Assembly: GCF_905475395.1 (NCBI RefSeq)
Contig: NC_058342.1
Span: 16,216,640 to 16,280,639 of the forward strand
Direction of reading: 5' to 3'
Length of the DNA stretch: 64,000 nt
Source: Chrysoperla carnea
Taxonomy: Eukaryota > Arthropoda > Insecta > Neuroptera > Chrysopidae
The notes under the pieces were generated by a model, which searched no databases, had not been told where the DNA came from, and saw only the letters and a list, made by a program, of their open reading frames with translations. Below, one piece after another: positions 48,141-59,794 of this stretch. The position numbers and the translations under genes are program-made. Within the stretch, counting starts at the first letter, position 1. Each line of letters opens with the position of its first letter.

Positions 48141-49313
48141 AAGATATTTACCTCTTAAATAATAGAACGAAAAACAATTATAAATTTTGTTAATCGCCCT
48201 CCAAACACATAGATAAATTAAAAACAATAGAAAAATGAAAATCGTACATAGAATTTGTATAAAATTATAAAATTCAATTTTCAATTGTTTAAAAATCAAA
48301 AACTTCATTTTTTTTTTTGCACACAATTGAAAAACATTTTTCAATTCTTCCTCATACCTAACTAACAAAAATCGCACACCACGATTATGTAACGTTTGTG
48401 ATTGTTTAAATTATATAATTTTTAGATTTGTTTTCATGGTCGAATCTCACTAAATCTTTCAATTAGATTTAATTAAGATATAATTTTTATTTTTTGTAGT
48501 AATCGTTGTTTGTCAATAGAAAAAAAAAAATTAAGGTTATGTCGTCGTGTAATAAAATATCATACGATTAGAAAAAAATTTTGATTTCAAATTTTACCTT
48601 ATTTTTTTTTAAAAACTGACACTATTTTAAAACTATATAAAATTGTCCTCGAAAAGAAAATGAACAAAAAATTATTTTTTTATACACTTAAGTATTTTTT
48701 TTTATATTAAAATCACCGATTTATTATAAACATTTTATTTTATATGGTTTTTCACCTAATATTTTAGGAAAATTTTATTTGGAAAATGCTTTTATTTTAC
48801 ACATTTAAAATGCAATGTGTACACAAACACACTCCTCCCAAATAAAAATGAAAACAGACACAATTTTTAAAGCAGTGTTTTTTTCTAATACTCAATGAAG
48901 AATATGACATGCCGGCTTTAGACTTTATGAATATGGAGACCATAGAGTAAAATATTATGTGTGTTGTAAAATGATTTTACCTTGGTCGTATGATTCATAT
49001 TTTAGTCTATGATTCTTATCATCAAAATTATAGGGGAGCTCATAAAATTTGTTCTTAAATTTAAAGAAACAAGTAAATTAATTAATTAAAGGTTTATTGT
49101 TTCTAATCGTACATCGATTTTAACAATTTATCTTGAAAAATAAAATGAAACAAGTAAATAAAAACAATCAGCAGAGTTAATTATTTAAGTATCCTAAATA
49201 TTCTTGGACATCAATGCTTGAAATATGATATACAAGAAATACAGTGTAATTTTTAGAACTGCACAAATTGCCAGAATTTTATGCAGATTTTTAAAGTGAG
49301 ATAAAATTATTAT
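48141..49313. other. Intergenic, nothing recognised
   Basis: Very AT-rich. A decayed family H end (CAAGTAAATAAAAACAATCA) lies at ~49151. Confidence 0.4.
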
Positions 49314-49927
49314 TTAAGGATGTATGACTATGACAACAATGTTTGATTTAAAAGCTTAAAATTTTTTAATAGTTATCATTTTACTCAAAGAATATGTGGT
49401 TAAAACTTCAGCTAAGGCATCCGTGCAAATTTTTATGAAAAAAACATATACATTGCTCTTACGGAGAAAGCTTAAAAACGCCATATTTTGAAAATTTTTG
49501 ATTATTTTCACATTGAAAATAAGTATAAAAAAATACTTTTCAATAGAAAGTTAACACATTAGCAATGACAGAAAAGAAAAAAACCAAGTGTCTCCATCCA
49601 TATAAGGGATGTACAAGCAGGATAGATTTAGGATTGAAATTATTTTTATCTTATTTTCAACTTTGATAATGAATTTTATTATAACTTCATGAATGTGGAC
49701 GAAAAATAAGAATAAAATTTTTCGATATCTGCCTTGGTTTTCGAAATATCGAAAGCTGAATAATTAAAGAAAATTTGCAATTTTCAATATTTTGAAAAGT
49801 TTGCCAGATATCGTAAAAACTTATTCTTACTTTTCGTCTTATATCGTCAAGTAATAGAAAAAAAAAAATTTTTTTTAAAATTTGTTTACCTGTAATTACT
49901 TGATCATACGCACTCATACATTCTTAA
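49314..49927 (+). mobile_element. TTAA-flanked MITE, second copy
   Basis: Same family and orientation as 1058-1707 ('gacaacaatgtttgatttaa', 'ccatataagggatgta'). The TTAA ends are retained. Confidence 0.8.
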
Positions 49928-51322
49928 GAGAATAGTAAATTTTAAAATTGAGATAAAATTAATATTAGTAAAAAACGTTTTCCATCCTATTTTCTAGTTT
50001 CCACAAATAGAAATGTATGTGCTAGTATTACAGTCATGGTCACATTTAGGCGCGTTGTTTATCAGTTGTTTACTTTTTGTTAATTTTGAGGTTATGTTTT
50101 AAAAAACCCCTTTTCTTCTATAGCAGCCGCCAAAATATTAATTCCAAATTATCTTGTTGAAAAGTTTAAAATATAATTCCAGCTTGAGTTTACTTACACT
50201 TAAAATTAAGTGGGCCTCCACTAAATGTTGGCCCCAAAGCTTCCGAATTCTGAATGCCGCCCCTGATTACAGTGTTAAAAAACTGTCGTTTTTTTACTAT
50301 GTACACTGACAGTAATAACAAGTTCTGTATATTATTACAGTTAAAATATCCTTATCAATATCCTTAATTATTTTAGAACTGTTTATAGCTAATTCACACT
50401 GATAATGACTACTTGGTAGTCAAAATACGTATTTGTAATACAAAAATTGATCTAGGCAACTGGGGCACTCGAAAAAAAATAGTATAACTTCAAAAATACG
50501 CAAGAGGTCGAAAACTATGAAAATTATGCGCACTGAAAAACCCAAGAGAATAAATTTTCTAGAATATTTACGCCAAAATAAAGAAATACAGTATTTAAAG
50601 GAAATAACTGTTGGAAGTATTATTTACATGTATTTCATTAAAAATGTCATCCTAATCAAGAATCAAATACGCAAACCTCAAAAAATCGGTCTTTGTGGAT
50701 AATTTTAATAAGAAACAAAGAAAAAAATCGATCAAAAGCAGCTCATTTTCGTTTATTGTATAAAACGACTACTTCACCAAATGGCGAATTTTGATTAAAA
50801 TTTACTTTTCGGTTGTAAAGAAAGTTGGTCTTTGACTATAAGTGTAAACAAGGCTTTAGCGATTGGTTTCTAATTGTCAACCCTGTATGTATTGTTCTCT
50901 ACAGTTTAACACCACAATGACGTCATGCGCTTTAATTGTCGCTCAAATCACGTGACGTAATCCCTGAATTAATTTATTTATTTATAAAATTTAATTAAAA
51001 TAAATTATATTTAATTAAAATTTATAATCGTAGATATTAATTTTTTATCAATAACTTTTGTATAATTAACTTCACTATTTATCTTTTTTTTATTATTATA
51101 ACTCCTCTATTTACTGAACTGTTTATTTATTTTAAAAATTATATCCAGATGAATTATTTAAAAATTGGAACAACTTAAATTATTTACCTTTTAAAAGTTC
51201 TTTTATAAAGCCTAGTCTACAATAGCACGCATGTTGACTGATTTAATGCGTAACGCATCAACACTATCTCTTAGGCGAAAAAATTTTGGACGGGTATTTA
51301 GTTTAATTATACAATTATTATA
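49928..51322. other. Intergenic, nothing recognised
   Basis: No supported gene. TTTAATTAAAAT-rich stretch at ~50980-51060. Confidence 0.4.
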
Positions 51323-51350
51323 CTAGCTGCTACTTGCTGGCTTCGCAAAA
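51323..51350 (-). mobile_element. Probable Helitron 3' end
   Basis: CTAGCTGCTACTTGCTGGC read in reverse resembles the other Helitron tails (GCCAGCAAG...CTAG|T). No 5' end found. Confidence 0.4.
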
Positions 51351-52233
51351 AATTTCAGGACTGTTAAGTCTTTTGAAAAATATTCCTCTTTTTATTTACA
51401 GAAATTTATTTTCTTCATCTCGGCAGCGCAAGGGCCATAGGCTAGATTTTTAAAGAAAAAACAATATGGGATCCGTATTATGCGATAAAACTGGTCAAAA
51501 AAGAAATTGAGCATAATATTTCGTGTTTGGTATCAAATGAAAGGTCTTGAAGAGTACAGTCCAAAGATATATTATATATTTCAAGAAATAAATGGTGTCT
51601 GTGTTGCGTTATAAAGTTATGGATTTAAAATAATTCACGATAAGCTATTTGTTTAGTACAAATTGAAGATATTTTAGAGCAATAGGGTGTACATAAAATT
51701 CAATTTATCTTCAATTTAATCCAATACTTTTTTCCACTATTCACACCATATTACCCTAAAGTAACTCTTCTTAAATAGCCCTAAATTACTTCAATTTGAT
51801 ACGAAACAGATTTGTTGATGGCACCATTTTTTGATGAAATATACAGAGTGCCTCGTGGCTCGATGGACACACCTTAAGAGCGTATCCTTTGGACAATTTT
51901 AAGTCGAAAGTTCCTTATATACTTTTGTTCCATAAGGATTCAAAACCCTATGGTTAAGGAGCTATGGGCACTATTGAATTTAACCAATAAAGACATTGAT
52001 TAGTAAAGTAGTTTAATGTTTTATTAATAAAAACCTTTTGCATTAGCTTAAGAAAATTACCTTTTTCTGCCAAATGACAATGTATATTTAAGAACAGTTG
52101 TTTATTAGGAACTCTGAGGCTGTTGCATTTGCATCACAATATCCGCAAATAAAGTGAATATCAATATATTCTTAATTTGTAAACGTAGCCATTAAATTAA
52201 TTTTAAAATTACAACTTAAAACATAATATTCAC
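51351..52233. other. Intergenic, nothing recognised
   Basis: No gene or element boundary supported. Confidence 0.35.
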
Positions 52234-52560
52234 CAGTGTGTTCCGTAATATTCACCAGTATACTGACCGACACCATACTGATGAATCGTTCCGAAATATA
52301 CTAGCCAGTGCGTGTATATATATTCTTAATTATATATTGTATTGTATTCGTTAATAACGAGTAAGTCTTTTCAGACGCCATTATTCCTTCTTAATGAACA
52401 ATAAATAAATAAATTTCTTGCACAAACATTCGATGAACACATGTACACTGTCATGCCCGTTTTACCAGTACAATATGGTGTAGTATACCAGTACAATATG
52501 GCGTCGATTTCTGACATCACGAGCACTGGCCAGTATACTGGTGAATAATACGAAACACAG
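52234..52560. mobile_element. MITE, 327 bp
   Basis: The left end CAGTGTGTTCCGTAATATTC and the right end (inverted CTGTGTTTCGTATTATTC) continue into CACCAGTATACTG on both sides. No coding. Confidence 0.75.
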
Positions 52561-52617
52561 CCCAAATGTCATCATAACAACAATATGGCAAAACAATATT
52601 ATGACTTACCAGCTTAT

Positions 52618-52993
52618 TATACCATGTATATATGTAATGTATATCAAGGTATAATAAGTTTAGTCCAAGTTTGTAACGCTTAAAAATATTGATGCTACCA
52701 ACAAAATTTTGACACAGATGTTCATAAAATCACCTAATTAGTCCATTAGCGGTTATCTGTCTGTTCGTCTGCCCGTCTGGCAACACGATAACTCAAAAAT
52801 GAAAAGAGATATCAAGTTGAAATTTTTACAGCGTGCTTAGGGCGTAAAAAGTGATGTTGAGTTCGTATGTGTTATATGGGAATATCAGCTATTTATATGT
52901 AACATGTATGTAATTGTAATGTGACAGTGTAATCAACACTGTCTATACATGGTATTTCAACAACTAATTCAGTCAATTGTTTGTTTTCACTTG
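52618..52993 (+). mobile_element. Family H element, copy 10 (internally deleted)
   Basis: TATACCATGTATATATGTAA start, TTTTCACTTG end. The 'ggtccgtaggaccc' middle is missing. Confidence 0.85.
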
Positions 52994-53781
52994 TTTTACG
53001 ATTAAGTTTATTCCCCTTGTCTATTATCTTATGGGACATAATAATGCACATAACTCTTTAACCATTGGGTTTTATGTCCATGGACTCTCGGACTCTCGAC
53101 ATCCTGTATAATGTAAAATACTATTGGAATGTACTCTTCAAGACCTTTCATTTGATACCAAACAAAACTTTTTCAGTATATTTATACATGCACTACTTTA
53201 GATATCAAATCAGAAAATGCGTTGAAAAATCAATGATACTCTTTTTTGAATCCAAATTTTCCAGAATTTCATTCTAAAAATAAAAATAAATTTTTTGGAT
53301 TTTTACACGCATTATGTAGATATTAGACTGATTAGAAAAGCGATTAATCTGCATATATTTAACCTTCGACAAATAAGTGTCTTTTAAAATTTAAATATGA
53401 ATATTTAGTCCAGCAGAGAGCTCCAAGTATTTATGAAATTCTGGCTGTTAACAATAAAAGAATGCAATATGGCTAAGCTTATATAACATCATTTGAATTT
53501 TAATATTGGTTAAGATCCTAATGACCTAAGGGACAAAGCCCAGTTTTTTTTTAGCTTCGCACAGTGTCTCCAAATTGAGCTGGGTTTAAAATGTAGTTGA
53601 GTTTTAGTTCTTGGAATCGCCACCTCTTCAGATGTGATAAAAAAATTTCAAAACTCGTGTAGTTTCTCCCGACTTCCGAAATCAACATAAATCCTTTAGT
53701 GTTCACTAAGTAAAGAAATATTTTGATTATTGGGTTTCATATATAAATATATTAGACAGTTCTGAGCAGCTTTTATTTTTA
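52994..53781. other. Intergenic, nothing recognised
   Basis: No supported gene. Confidence 0.35.
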
Positions 53782-54156
53782 CTAGCTGACCTGGCGAACT
53801 TCGTACCGCCTAACAGTCGATTCTTTTTTTAAAATTGTTTTTGAGTAATGTTATAATAGTTTCATTATTGATAAATATTGACATTAATATTTATACAATA
53901 CTAACGTCACTCAATTGTTTTGCTTTCCCGGAACCCCTCTACTAACACTTAAACTTTACGGTATGGTATTAAAGTTCAAATTGACTTTTAATTATTATTA
54001 CGAATCTTCTGTATGGGAATATAGAAAAGTGTTGTTTTTAGAATTTTTCAGGAAGTTTTTTAAATTTTCTTCTCTGTAAGAACCATTCTTGTACTTCAAG
54101 GAATATTATAAAAAAAAGAATTAGGGAAATCGGTTCATTCATTTTTATATTATAGA
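53782..54156 (-). mobile_element. Non-autonomous Helitron, minus strand
   Basis: Minus strand starts A|TCTATAATATAAAAATGAAT. It ends with a hairpin (GGCGGTACGAAGTTCGCC) and CTAG|T. Both ends fit the Helitron rule. Confidence 0.8.
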
Positions 54157-55103
54157 TTATTTGAAGGATATTTATATAAACTTTTAATTAGGGAAAAACT
54201 GGATATTTAAAACATCAAAAATATCCTTTGGTATTATTATTCGGTGATATAATTTCACTATCTCCTGACTTCCCGAAAATTTCAGGTGGAAGCCCCAGGC
54301 ATAAGAATGATGTAATCGGTAATTTTTCTTCAGGATGTTCAGAGATTAGATATTTTAGGATTTTGAGTAGCTAAAATATTTAATTTTTTAGCTTTGTTAT
54401 TCAGAATTTCATAGCTTTTCAAAACAAACAAACACTTTTCTTTGACAGCTGTCAAATAAGAAATAGATTTTAAAAAAATTACACCAGTTTTTCGACTTGA
54501 AAACGAAGTTTCTCTTAGCGCCTGTTCTATTAGACAAATGGAATACTTTCAGGGATCTAGGGATTCCCAGTTCAATCAGCAAACTTTCATTCTGGGAAAA
54601 TTTCATCTCTCTGCTGTGCTAAATGTATAACATAATAAGTATGGAAAAATTTAATATGTATAATATTGTTTGCGTTTTCGTCATAAATAACAAATTTTTC
54701 TCAAGTTATTTCAATTATTTCAATAGCCGTGAATATACTAATAATAAAAATAACATATTTTATGCTAACTATAACTTTAATAAATACAATAACTTATCTT
54801 TAATAAATACAATAACTTGATATATTAAAATTATCTTTGTAATTGTGTAATTATTAAGGTTCTTCGAGAACTATATCAAATCATACGTCAAGTAAATTAA
54901 GCAATTTTTGAATGCCATTATTTATTTCATTTCTCTCACTACCGAAATCTGCATTTGATCTTTTTCTTAAGGTTTGTAGAAGAGATTATTCATGAGCTTT
55001 GAATTAGGTCACTTTTTATTCATCCAAAATATAGATTAAACCATCGTTTCGAAGGTGAACGAGGGAGGGGGTAAGGGGTTAAGTTATAAAAATCTTGTAT
55101 AAC
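54157..55103. other. Intergenic, nothing recognised
   Basis: AT-rich; no supported gene. A 'tttaataaatacaataactt' direct repeat lies at ~54777 and ~54799. Confidence 0.35.
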
Positions 55104-55169
55104 CGCCGAAACCAAGGACTTTAAGGTTTTAAGTTAAACTTTCTCCTAACTGTTATTCGGTATTTCGGC
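55104..55169 (-). pseudogene. tRNA-Phe relic
   Basis: Both acceptor halves (GCCGAAATA on the minus strand, GTTTCGGC) and some loop sequence are left. The anticodon arm and T arm are lost. Confidence 0.65.
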
Positions 55170-55253
55170 TGTTGAGATCTTTATGAACACAACTATTTTA
55201 TTTTACCATCAATATTTTTTGGCTTATATAAAAAATGTTGAAGATAAAAAAGA

Positions 55254-55326
55254 TGCCGAAACCAGGGATCGAACCAGGGACCTTTAGATCTTCAGTCTAA
55301 CGCTCTCCCAACTGAGCTATTTCGGC
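55254..55326 (-). tRNA. tRNA-Phe(GAA), inverted copy
   Basis: 73 nt, consensus sequence of the cluster, anticodon GAA in CTGAAGA, boxes A and B intact. The only minus-strand full copy. T stem pair 51-63 is T.T, as in all copies here. Confidence 0.85.
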
Positions 55327-55552
55327 TGTTAAAATATTTATGGTCATAACTTTTTTCATCGTCCTTATTCCAAATAAATGCTGAAGCCAGGTATTGAATA
55401 GATACAGAGCTCCAATACTAAAGTCATATTTACCGCCAGCGGCATTTTATTCAACTGGGATTTTTATGTCAGAAACATAAAACGTCTTTCAGCAAAAGTG
55501 ATGAAAAAAATGATTTTCTGTATAACAAGTGAAATTTATAAAAATTTTAAAA

Positions 55553-55790
55553 AGCCCCGACAAATTGTTCTCGGGGACTCTTAATTCATATTTGAAACAT
55601 ATCTATGAACACTCTCCATTAAATTGCCTTTTTCCAAACTGAGCCGATTTGGAAGATCATCGCTAATTTTTAGTTTTTTTGGGTACGGAACTCTTAATTC
55701 GTACTTGAAACATAGATAAAAATACTCTACATTAAATTACCTTTCAAACAAAACCAAAAAAAAATTAAAATTGGTTCATCTATTTTAACT
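55553..55790 (-). repeat. Duplicated fragment of the CCCCCGACGC repeat
   Basis: 'actcttaattcatatttgaa' and 'actcttaattcgtacttgaa' lie ~117 bp apart, each followed by '.actct.cattaaatt.cctt'. Inverted relation to 29273-29440. Confidence 0.6.
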
Positions 55791-55861
55791 TCAACATTTT
55801 TGGTAAAGCTAAGGAATATCGATGGTAAAATAGATAAGTTATGTTTATAAATCGTTCAACA

Positions 55862-55934
55862 GCCGAAATAGCTCAGTTGGGAGAGCGTTAGACTGAAGAT
55901 CTAAAGGTCCCTGGTTCGATCCCTGGTTTCGGCA
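55862..55934 (+). tRNA. tRNA-Phe(GAA), array copy 1
   Basis: 73 nt, identical to the consensus. All arms fold except T.T at 51-63. T6 follows, a pol III stop. Confidence 0.85.
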
Positions 55935-56017
55935 TCTTTTTTAACTTCAACATTTTTTTAAAGCTAAGGAAGATCGATGGTAAAATAGAAAAAGTTGTGT
56001 TCATAAACAAATCAAAA

Positions 56018-56078
56018 GCCGAAATAGCTCAGTTGGGAGAGCGTTAGACTGAAGATCTAAAGGTCCCTGGTTTTGGCA
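56018..56078 (+). pseudogene. tRNA-Phe, array copy 2, T arm deleted
   Basis: 61 nt. The 12 nt between the two CCTGG direct repeats of the T arm are gone, removing box B. Cannot be a working gene. Confidence 0.9.
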
Positions 56079-56162
56079 TCTATTTTAACTTCAACTTTTT
56101 TTGTAAAGCTAAGGAATATCGACGATAAAAAAGAAAAAGTTATGTTTATATAGTTATCAACA

Positions 56163-56235
56163 GCCGAAATAGCCAAGTTGGGAGAGCGTTAGACTGAAGA
56201 TCTAAAGGTCCCTGGTTCGATCCCTGGTTTCGGCA
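56163..56235 (+). tRNA. tRNA-Phe(GAA), array copy 3, D-stem change
   Basis: GCCA replaces GCTC at 10-13, breaking two D-stem pairs and altering box A. Otherwise consensus. Possibly inactive. Confidence 0.7.
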
Positions 56236-56318
56236 TCTTTTTTAACTTCAACATTTTTTTAAAGCTAAGGTAGATCGATGGTAAAATAGAAAAAGTTGTG
56301 TTCATATAGAAATCAAAA

Positions 56319-56391
56319 GCCGAAATAGCTCAGTTGGGAGAGCGTTAGACTGAAGATCTAAAGGTCCTTGGTTCGATCCCTGGTTTCGGCA
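56319..56391 (+). tRNA. tRNA-Phe(GAA), array copy 4
   Basis: One change (CTTGG in the 5' T stem, a tolerated G.T pair). T6 terminator follows. Confidence 0.8.
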
Positions 56392-56475
56392 TCTTTTTTA
56401 TCTTCAACATTTTATGTAAAGCTAAGCAATATCGATGGTAAAATAGAAATAGTTATGTTTATAAAGCTTTCAACA

Positions 56476-56548
56476 GCCGAAATAGCTCAGTTGGGAGAGC
56501 GTTAGACTGAAGATCTAAAGGTCCCTGGTTCGATCCCTGGTTCCGGCA
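56476..56548 (+). tRNA. tRNA-Phe(GAA), array copy 5
   Basis: Acceptor 3' strand TTCCGGC gives an A.C mismatch at 5-68. The rest is consensus. Confidence 0.75.
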
Positions 56549-56631
56549 TCTATTTTAACTTCAACATTTTTTTAAAGCTAAGGAAGATCGATGGTAAAAT
56601 AGAAAAAGTTGTGTTCGTAAAGAAATCAAAA

Positions 56632-56704
56632 GCCGAAATAGCTCAGTTGGGAGAGCGTTAGACTGAAGATGTAAAGGTCCCTGGTTCGATCCTTGGTTTC
56701 GGCA
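56632..56704 (+). tRNA. tRNA-Phe(GAA), array copy 6, anticodon-stem mismatch
   Basis: TGTAA replaces TCTAA, giving G.G at 30-40, plus CTTGG on the 3' T strand. Probably weak or inactive. Confidence 0.65.
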
Positions 56705-56788
56705 TCTTTTTTATCTTCAACATTTTATGTAAAGCTAAGGAATATCGATGGTAAAATAGAAATAGTTATGTTTATAAAGCTTTCAACA

Positions 56789-56861
56789 GCCGAAATAGCT
56801 CAGTTGGGAGAGCGTTAGACTGAAGATCTAAAGGTCCCTGGTTCGATCCCTGGTTCCGGCA
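56789..56861 (+). tRNA. tRNA-Phe(GAA), array copy 7
   Basis: Identical to copy 5, including the A.C acceptor mismatch. 313 bp downstream of it. Confidence 0.75.
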
Positions 56862-56944
56862 TCTATTTTAACTTCAACATTTTTTTAAAGCTAAGGAAGA
56901 TCGATGGTAAAATAGAAAAAGTTGTGTTCATAAAGAAATCAAAA

Positions 56945-57017
56945 GCCGAAATAGCTCAGTTGGGAGAGCGTTAGACTGAAGATGTAAAGGTCCCTGGTTC
57001 GATCCTTGGTTTCGGCA
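56945..57017 (+). tRNA. tRNA-Phe(GAA), array copy 8, anticodon-stem mismatch
   Basis: Identical to copy 6, 313 bp downstream of it. Confidence 0.65.
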
Positions 57018-57101
57018 TCTTTTTTATCTTCAACATTTTATGTAAAGCTAAGGAATATCGATGGTAAAATAGAAATAGTTATGTTTATATAGTTATCAAC
57101 A

Positions 57102-57174
57102 GCCGAAATAGCTCAGTTGGGAGAGCGTTAGACTGAAGATCTAAAGGTCCCTGGTTCGATCCCTGGTTTCGGCA
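57102..57174 (+). tRNA. tRNA-Phe(GAA), array copy 9
   Basis: Consensus sequence, T6 terminator. Confidence 0.85.
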
Positions 57175-57886
57175 TCTTTTTTATTTTCAACATTTTATGT
57201 AAAGCTAAGGAATATCGATTCGGAGAACGTTAGACTAAAGATTGTTCATTCGAGTAAAAAATTTAGTTGTGTTTATAAATATTTCACTTACGAATTTTTT
57301 TAACTGTAAAAGATGCCTACTTTACATACGATCACTTATATTCATTATCAATATGGTTAAAGAATTTGAAAATTAATTCAGGAAATACCAATTAGGTGAA
57401 CTTATTTATAAATAACAGACTGCGTTATTGAATTTCAATTGTTACTATTGAAGTGTTTAGACTAGCGTCACACGGTTAATGTTATTGAAGCAATATTGTT
57501 GATTTAATCTATTGCAAAATTTGGGTGCCTTCACACTGGCCAATAATATTGATAAAATAAAATCGTGATTTGAGCAGAGACGGAATTTGCTGGAAAAAGA
57601 CCGAAATATAAGGCAACCATATAATAAATTAAAAATAAAAAATATGCGCTCCAATTTACTTTAAGGCTCAATTTCAAAAAATTTGAAAAAGAAAAACAGT
57701 TCAATAGTTTTTATAAATTTTTATTAAAATTTTTTAATTTTATTATGTTTTTATTTTTTATTTTTTATGGTTGTAATAGTTAAGATTATTCTTATTTTTT
57801 GTTTAATTTTCAGTCAACATGTATCGTCCTTTTTGATCTAATAATTTGTGCAATTTGTGTAGTTTATTTTGATTTAGGTCAAATAA

Positions 57887-57887
<1 letters not shown>

Positions 57888-57932
<45 letters not shown>
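57888..57932. repeat. (TA)n microsatellite
   Basis: About 22 TA units. Confidence 0.95.
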
Positions 57933-57934
<2 letters not shown>

Positions 57935-58051
57935 TATCTCGTTGTCGAAATTTAATGGGTAGGAATTCTTATTCTTTCAAAGATTTTTTGAGCGTTATTT
58001 GTTCGCGCTCTAACTGTAAAAAATAACTTTGCAAAAAAAAAAAACTATATA

Positions 58052-59187
58052 CAGTGGAACCTGGTTAAGTGAGACATCAAGGGACTTGCAAATTTGTCTC
58101 ACTTATAGAGGTATTCCACTTACCCAGTGTCTCAGATATGCAGGTATAACTAAATATCTGTCTTATTTACAGAGGGTTCCATTAGTGGAGTTCAGAATAC
58201 AGGTTATTTCAGATCTAGTGGTGCAATTATTAAATAAAATAACATGTTAGTACCCAGAAGTATGATAACATGCTGTTTGCTAAGTTTTCCGCCATGACAA
58301 GGTTCACCATTTAAGGAGAAAGTTTAATCGGGTAGACGATTATAAACCCGATTCACCTGCGTTAAAAATATCATCAACAGAATGATTGCGCAGAAGAACG
58401 ACAGGTCTTCAATCCATTTTCTACATTAGTTAACATCAATAGCATCACTTTCTCCACAAATTGCTTTGAAATTATACCGTTTCTTTTTTTAAACCCTTCC
58501 AACCAACCACTTCGGCTACAAAATTATGAAATCTAAGCCTTCGCGCGAAATCTTGTGCCTTTTTTTTAATCATCGGTTCACTTACCAGAACGTTTTTGAT
58601 ACGAAGTTGCTTAACTTATGTTCGCAAACACCGTTTAAGTTCAGGATATTGTGATAAACGTTTACGTTTTAGTTTTCCTTGTGCTTCAGAAAATTGTGAT
58701 TGAATTTTATCTTTATTCTGGATTATTCTACAAAGAGTAGATTTTGGCACATTAAATTCGACACAAACTTCATCGCGTGTCTTCACATTTACATAAACAG
58801 ACATTAACTTCAGTTTTTCACGTACTGATAACGATTTGAGCATTCGTTTCGGCATTCAAATAAGGTCCGTATGATAGCAAAGCAAAACTAAAACTTGAGA
58901 CTCAAAATTAGTTAAGTTCGTAATTTGCGGGTAGAATAAGAATAAGGAAATAAACAAACAAAACGATGTTATTTCAGTTACAAAGGTTAATGCATATAAA
59001 ATTCACTCGCTGTGTCAGTTATAGAGGTAACTATGATGATAAAATCGAAAAAACGAATCCCAGATATAGAGCTTTGCTTCGTCTCACTAACAGAGGTAAT
59101 TCAGTGCCGATGTGTTGGGACCTCAACATCAGTTTCAGTTATGGAGGTTTTTCACTTATCCAGGTCCCACTTATCCAAGTTCCACTG
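58052..59187 (-). mobile_element. Pogo/Tigger-like element with transposase relic
   Basis: Ends CAGTGGAACCTGGTTAAGTG and, inverted, CAGTGGAACTTGGATAAGTG, with TA at both borders. Degenerate copies of the end motif are repeated inward on both sides. Only the transposase N-terminus remains. Confidence 0.85.
58616..58855 (-). pseudogene. Pogo transposase N-terminal (CENP-B/Psq-like HTH) fragment
   Basis: 79 residues: KSLSVREKLKLMSVYVNVKT, then VCVEFNVPKSTLCRIIQNKD and KRKRLSQYPELKRCL. This is the CENP-B N-terminal helix-turn-helix of pogo/Tigger transposases (LS..EKL.ii...G.....A..F.vpkSTl..ii.nk). The DDE domain is absent. Confidence 0.85.
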
Positions 59188-59290
59188 TATTTCCATCAAT
59201 ATTATTGCTTCAATATACTCCTCCGACGATTAATGTATTGTTCAATATCGATATTGGCTCTATAATATTGACCGTGTGAAACTAGCCTTA

Positions 59291-59794
59291 CATATGTGTT
59301 GTTTCAGTTTTATTAAAGCTATTAAAAACTTGTTAGAATCAGACACTAATCACTTGTAAAAAATACAAATCAATTGTTAGCACTTTTTATTGTTGTACTT
59401 AATACCAGTTGTAACCCGTGGCGTATTTAAAAATATTTTGCAGGGGAGTTAAGAAGGAACAAATGAGTCATCATAAATGACTCATAAATGGCAATTTGTG
59501 TAAGAAATGTGAGGACGAAGAAATACTAGCATCTGATGTGTATTTGGTATTAAAAATCAGTGTTCTAAGGAACAATATCTTCTAAAGAGGCTGGAAGAGA
59601 CGACAAAAAATGAATATCGATAAAATATAGCTACGCTACAAGCTAGAAATGCATCAAGGCGTAAATTTAGTAGAAGTTAATAAATTTTCTAATATAGGGC
59701 AACACTGTTCAGCTTTCTCGAGTTTTTTTTTGTGTGCATATTTTAGTTACGAAATTCAGTCTATTATCATGACTACAAAGTCTTTTTGTCTATG
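59291..59794. other. Intergenic, nothing recognised
   Basis: 'cgtggcgtatttaaaa' at ~59419 resembles a hAT terminus with no partner. Confidence 0.35.

Larger units (their letters stand above)
55850..57250 (+). repeat. Tandem array of tRNA units, 156-bp / 313-bp period
   Basis: Unit starts are 156, 145, 156, 157, 156, 157, 156 and 157 bp apart. Two spacer types alternate (…gttatgtttataaa… and …gttgtgttcataaa…), so the repeating unit is a 313-bp dimer. The array ends in a broken unit with 'ttcggagaacgttagactaa' at ~57219. Confidence 0.9.
57460..59287. mobile_element. Harbinger-like MITE with a nested pogo element
   Basis: Inverted ends GACTAGCGTCACACGGT and GGCTAGTTTCACACGGT between TTA target duplicates (57457-57459, 59288-59290), as for PIF/Harbinger. 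'attgaagcaatattg' blocks recur inside both ends. Confidence 0.75.

Noticed and set aside
55381-55440. A further tRNA relic at 'gctgaagccaggtattgaat'
   Set aside because: Similarity to the tRNA 3' half is too weak and no arm can be folded.
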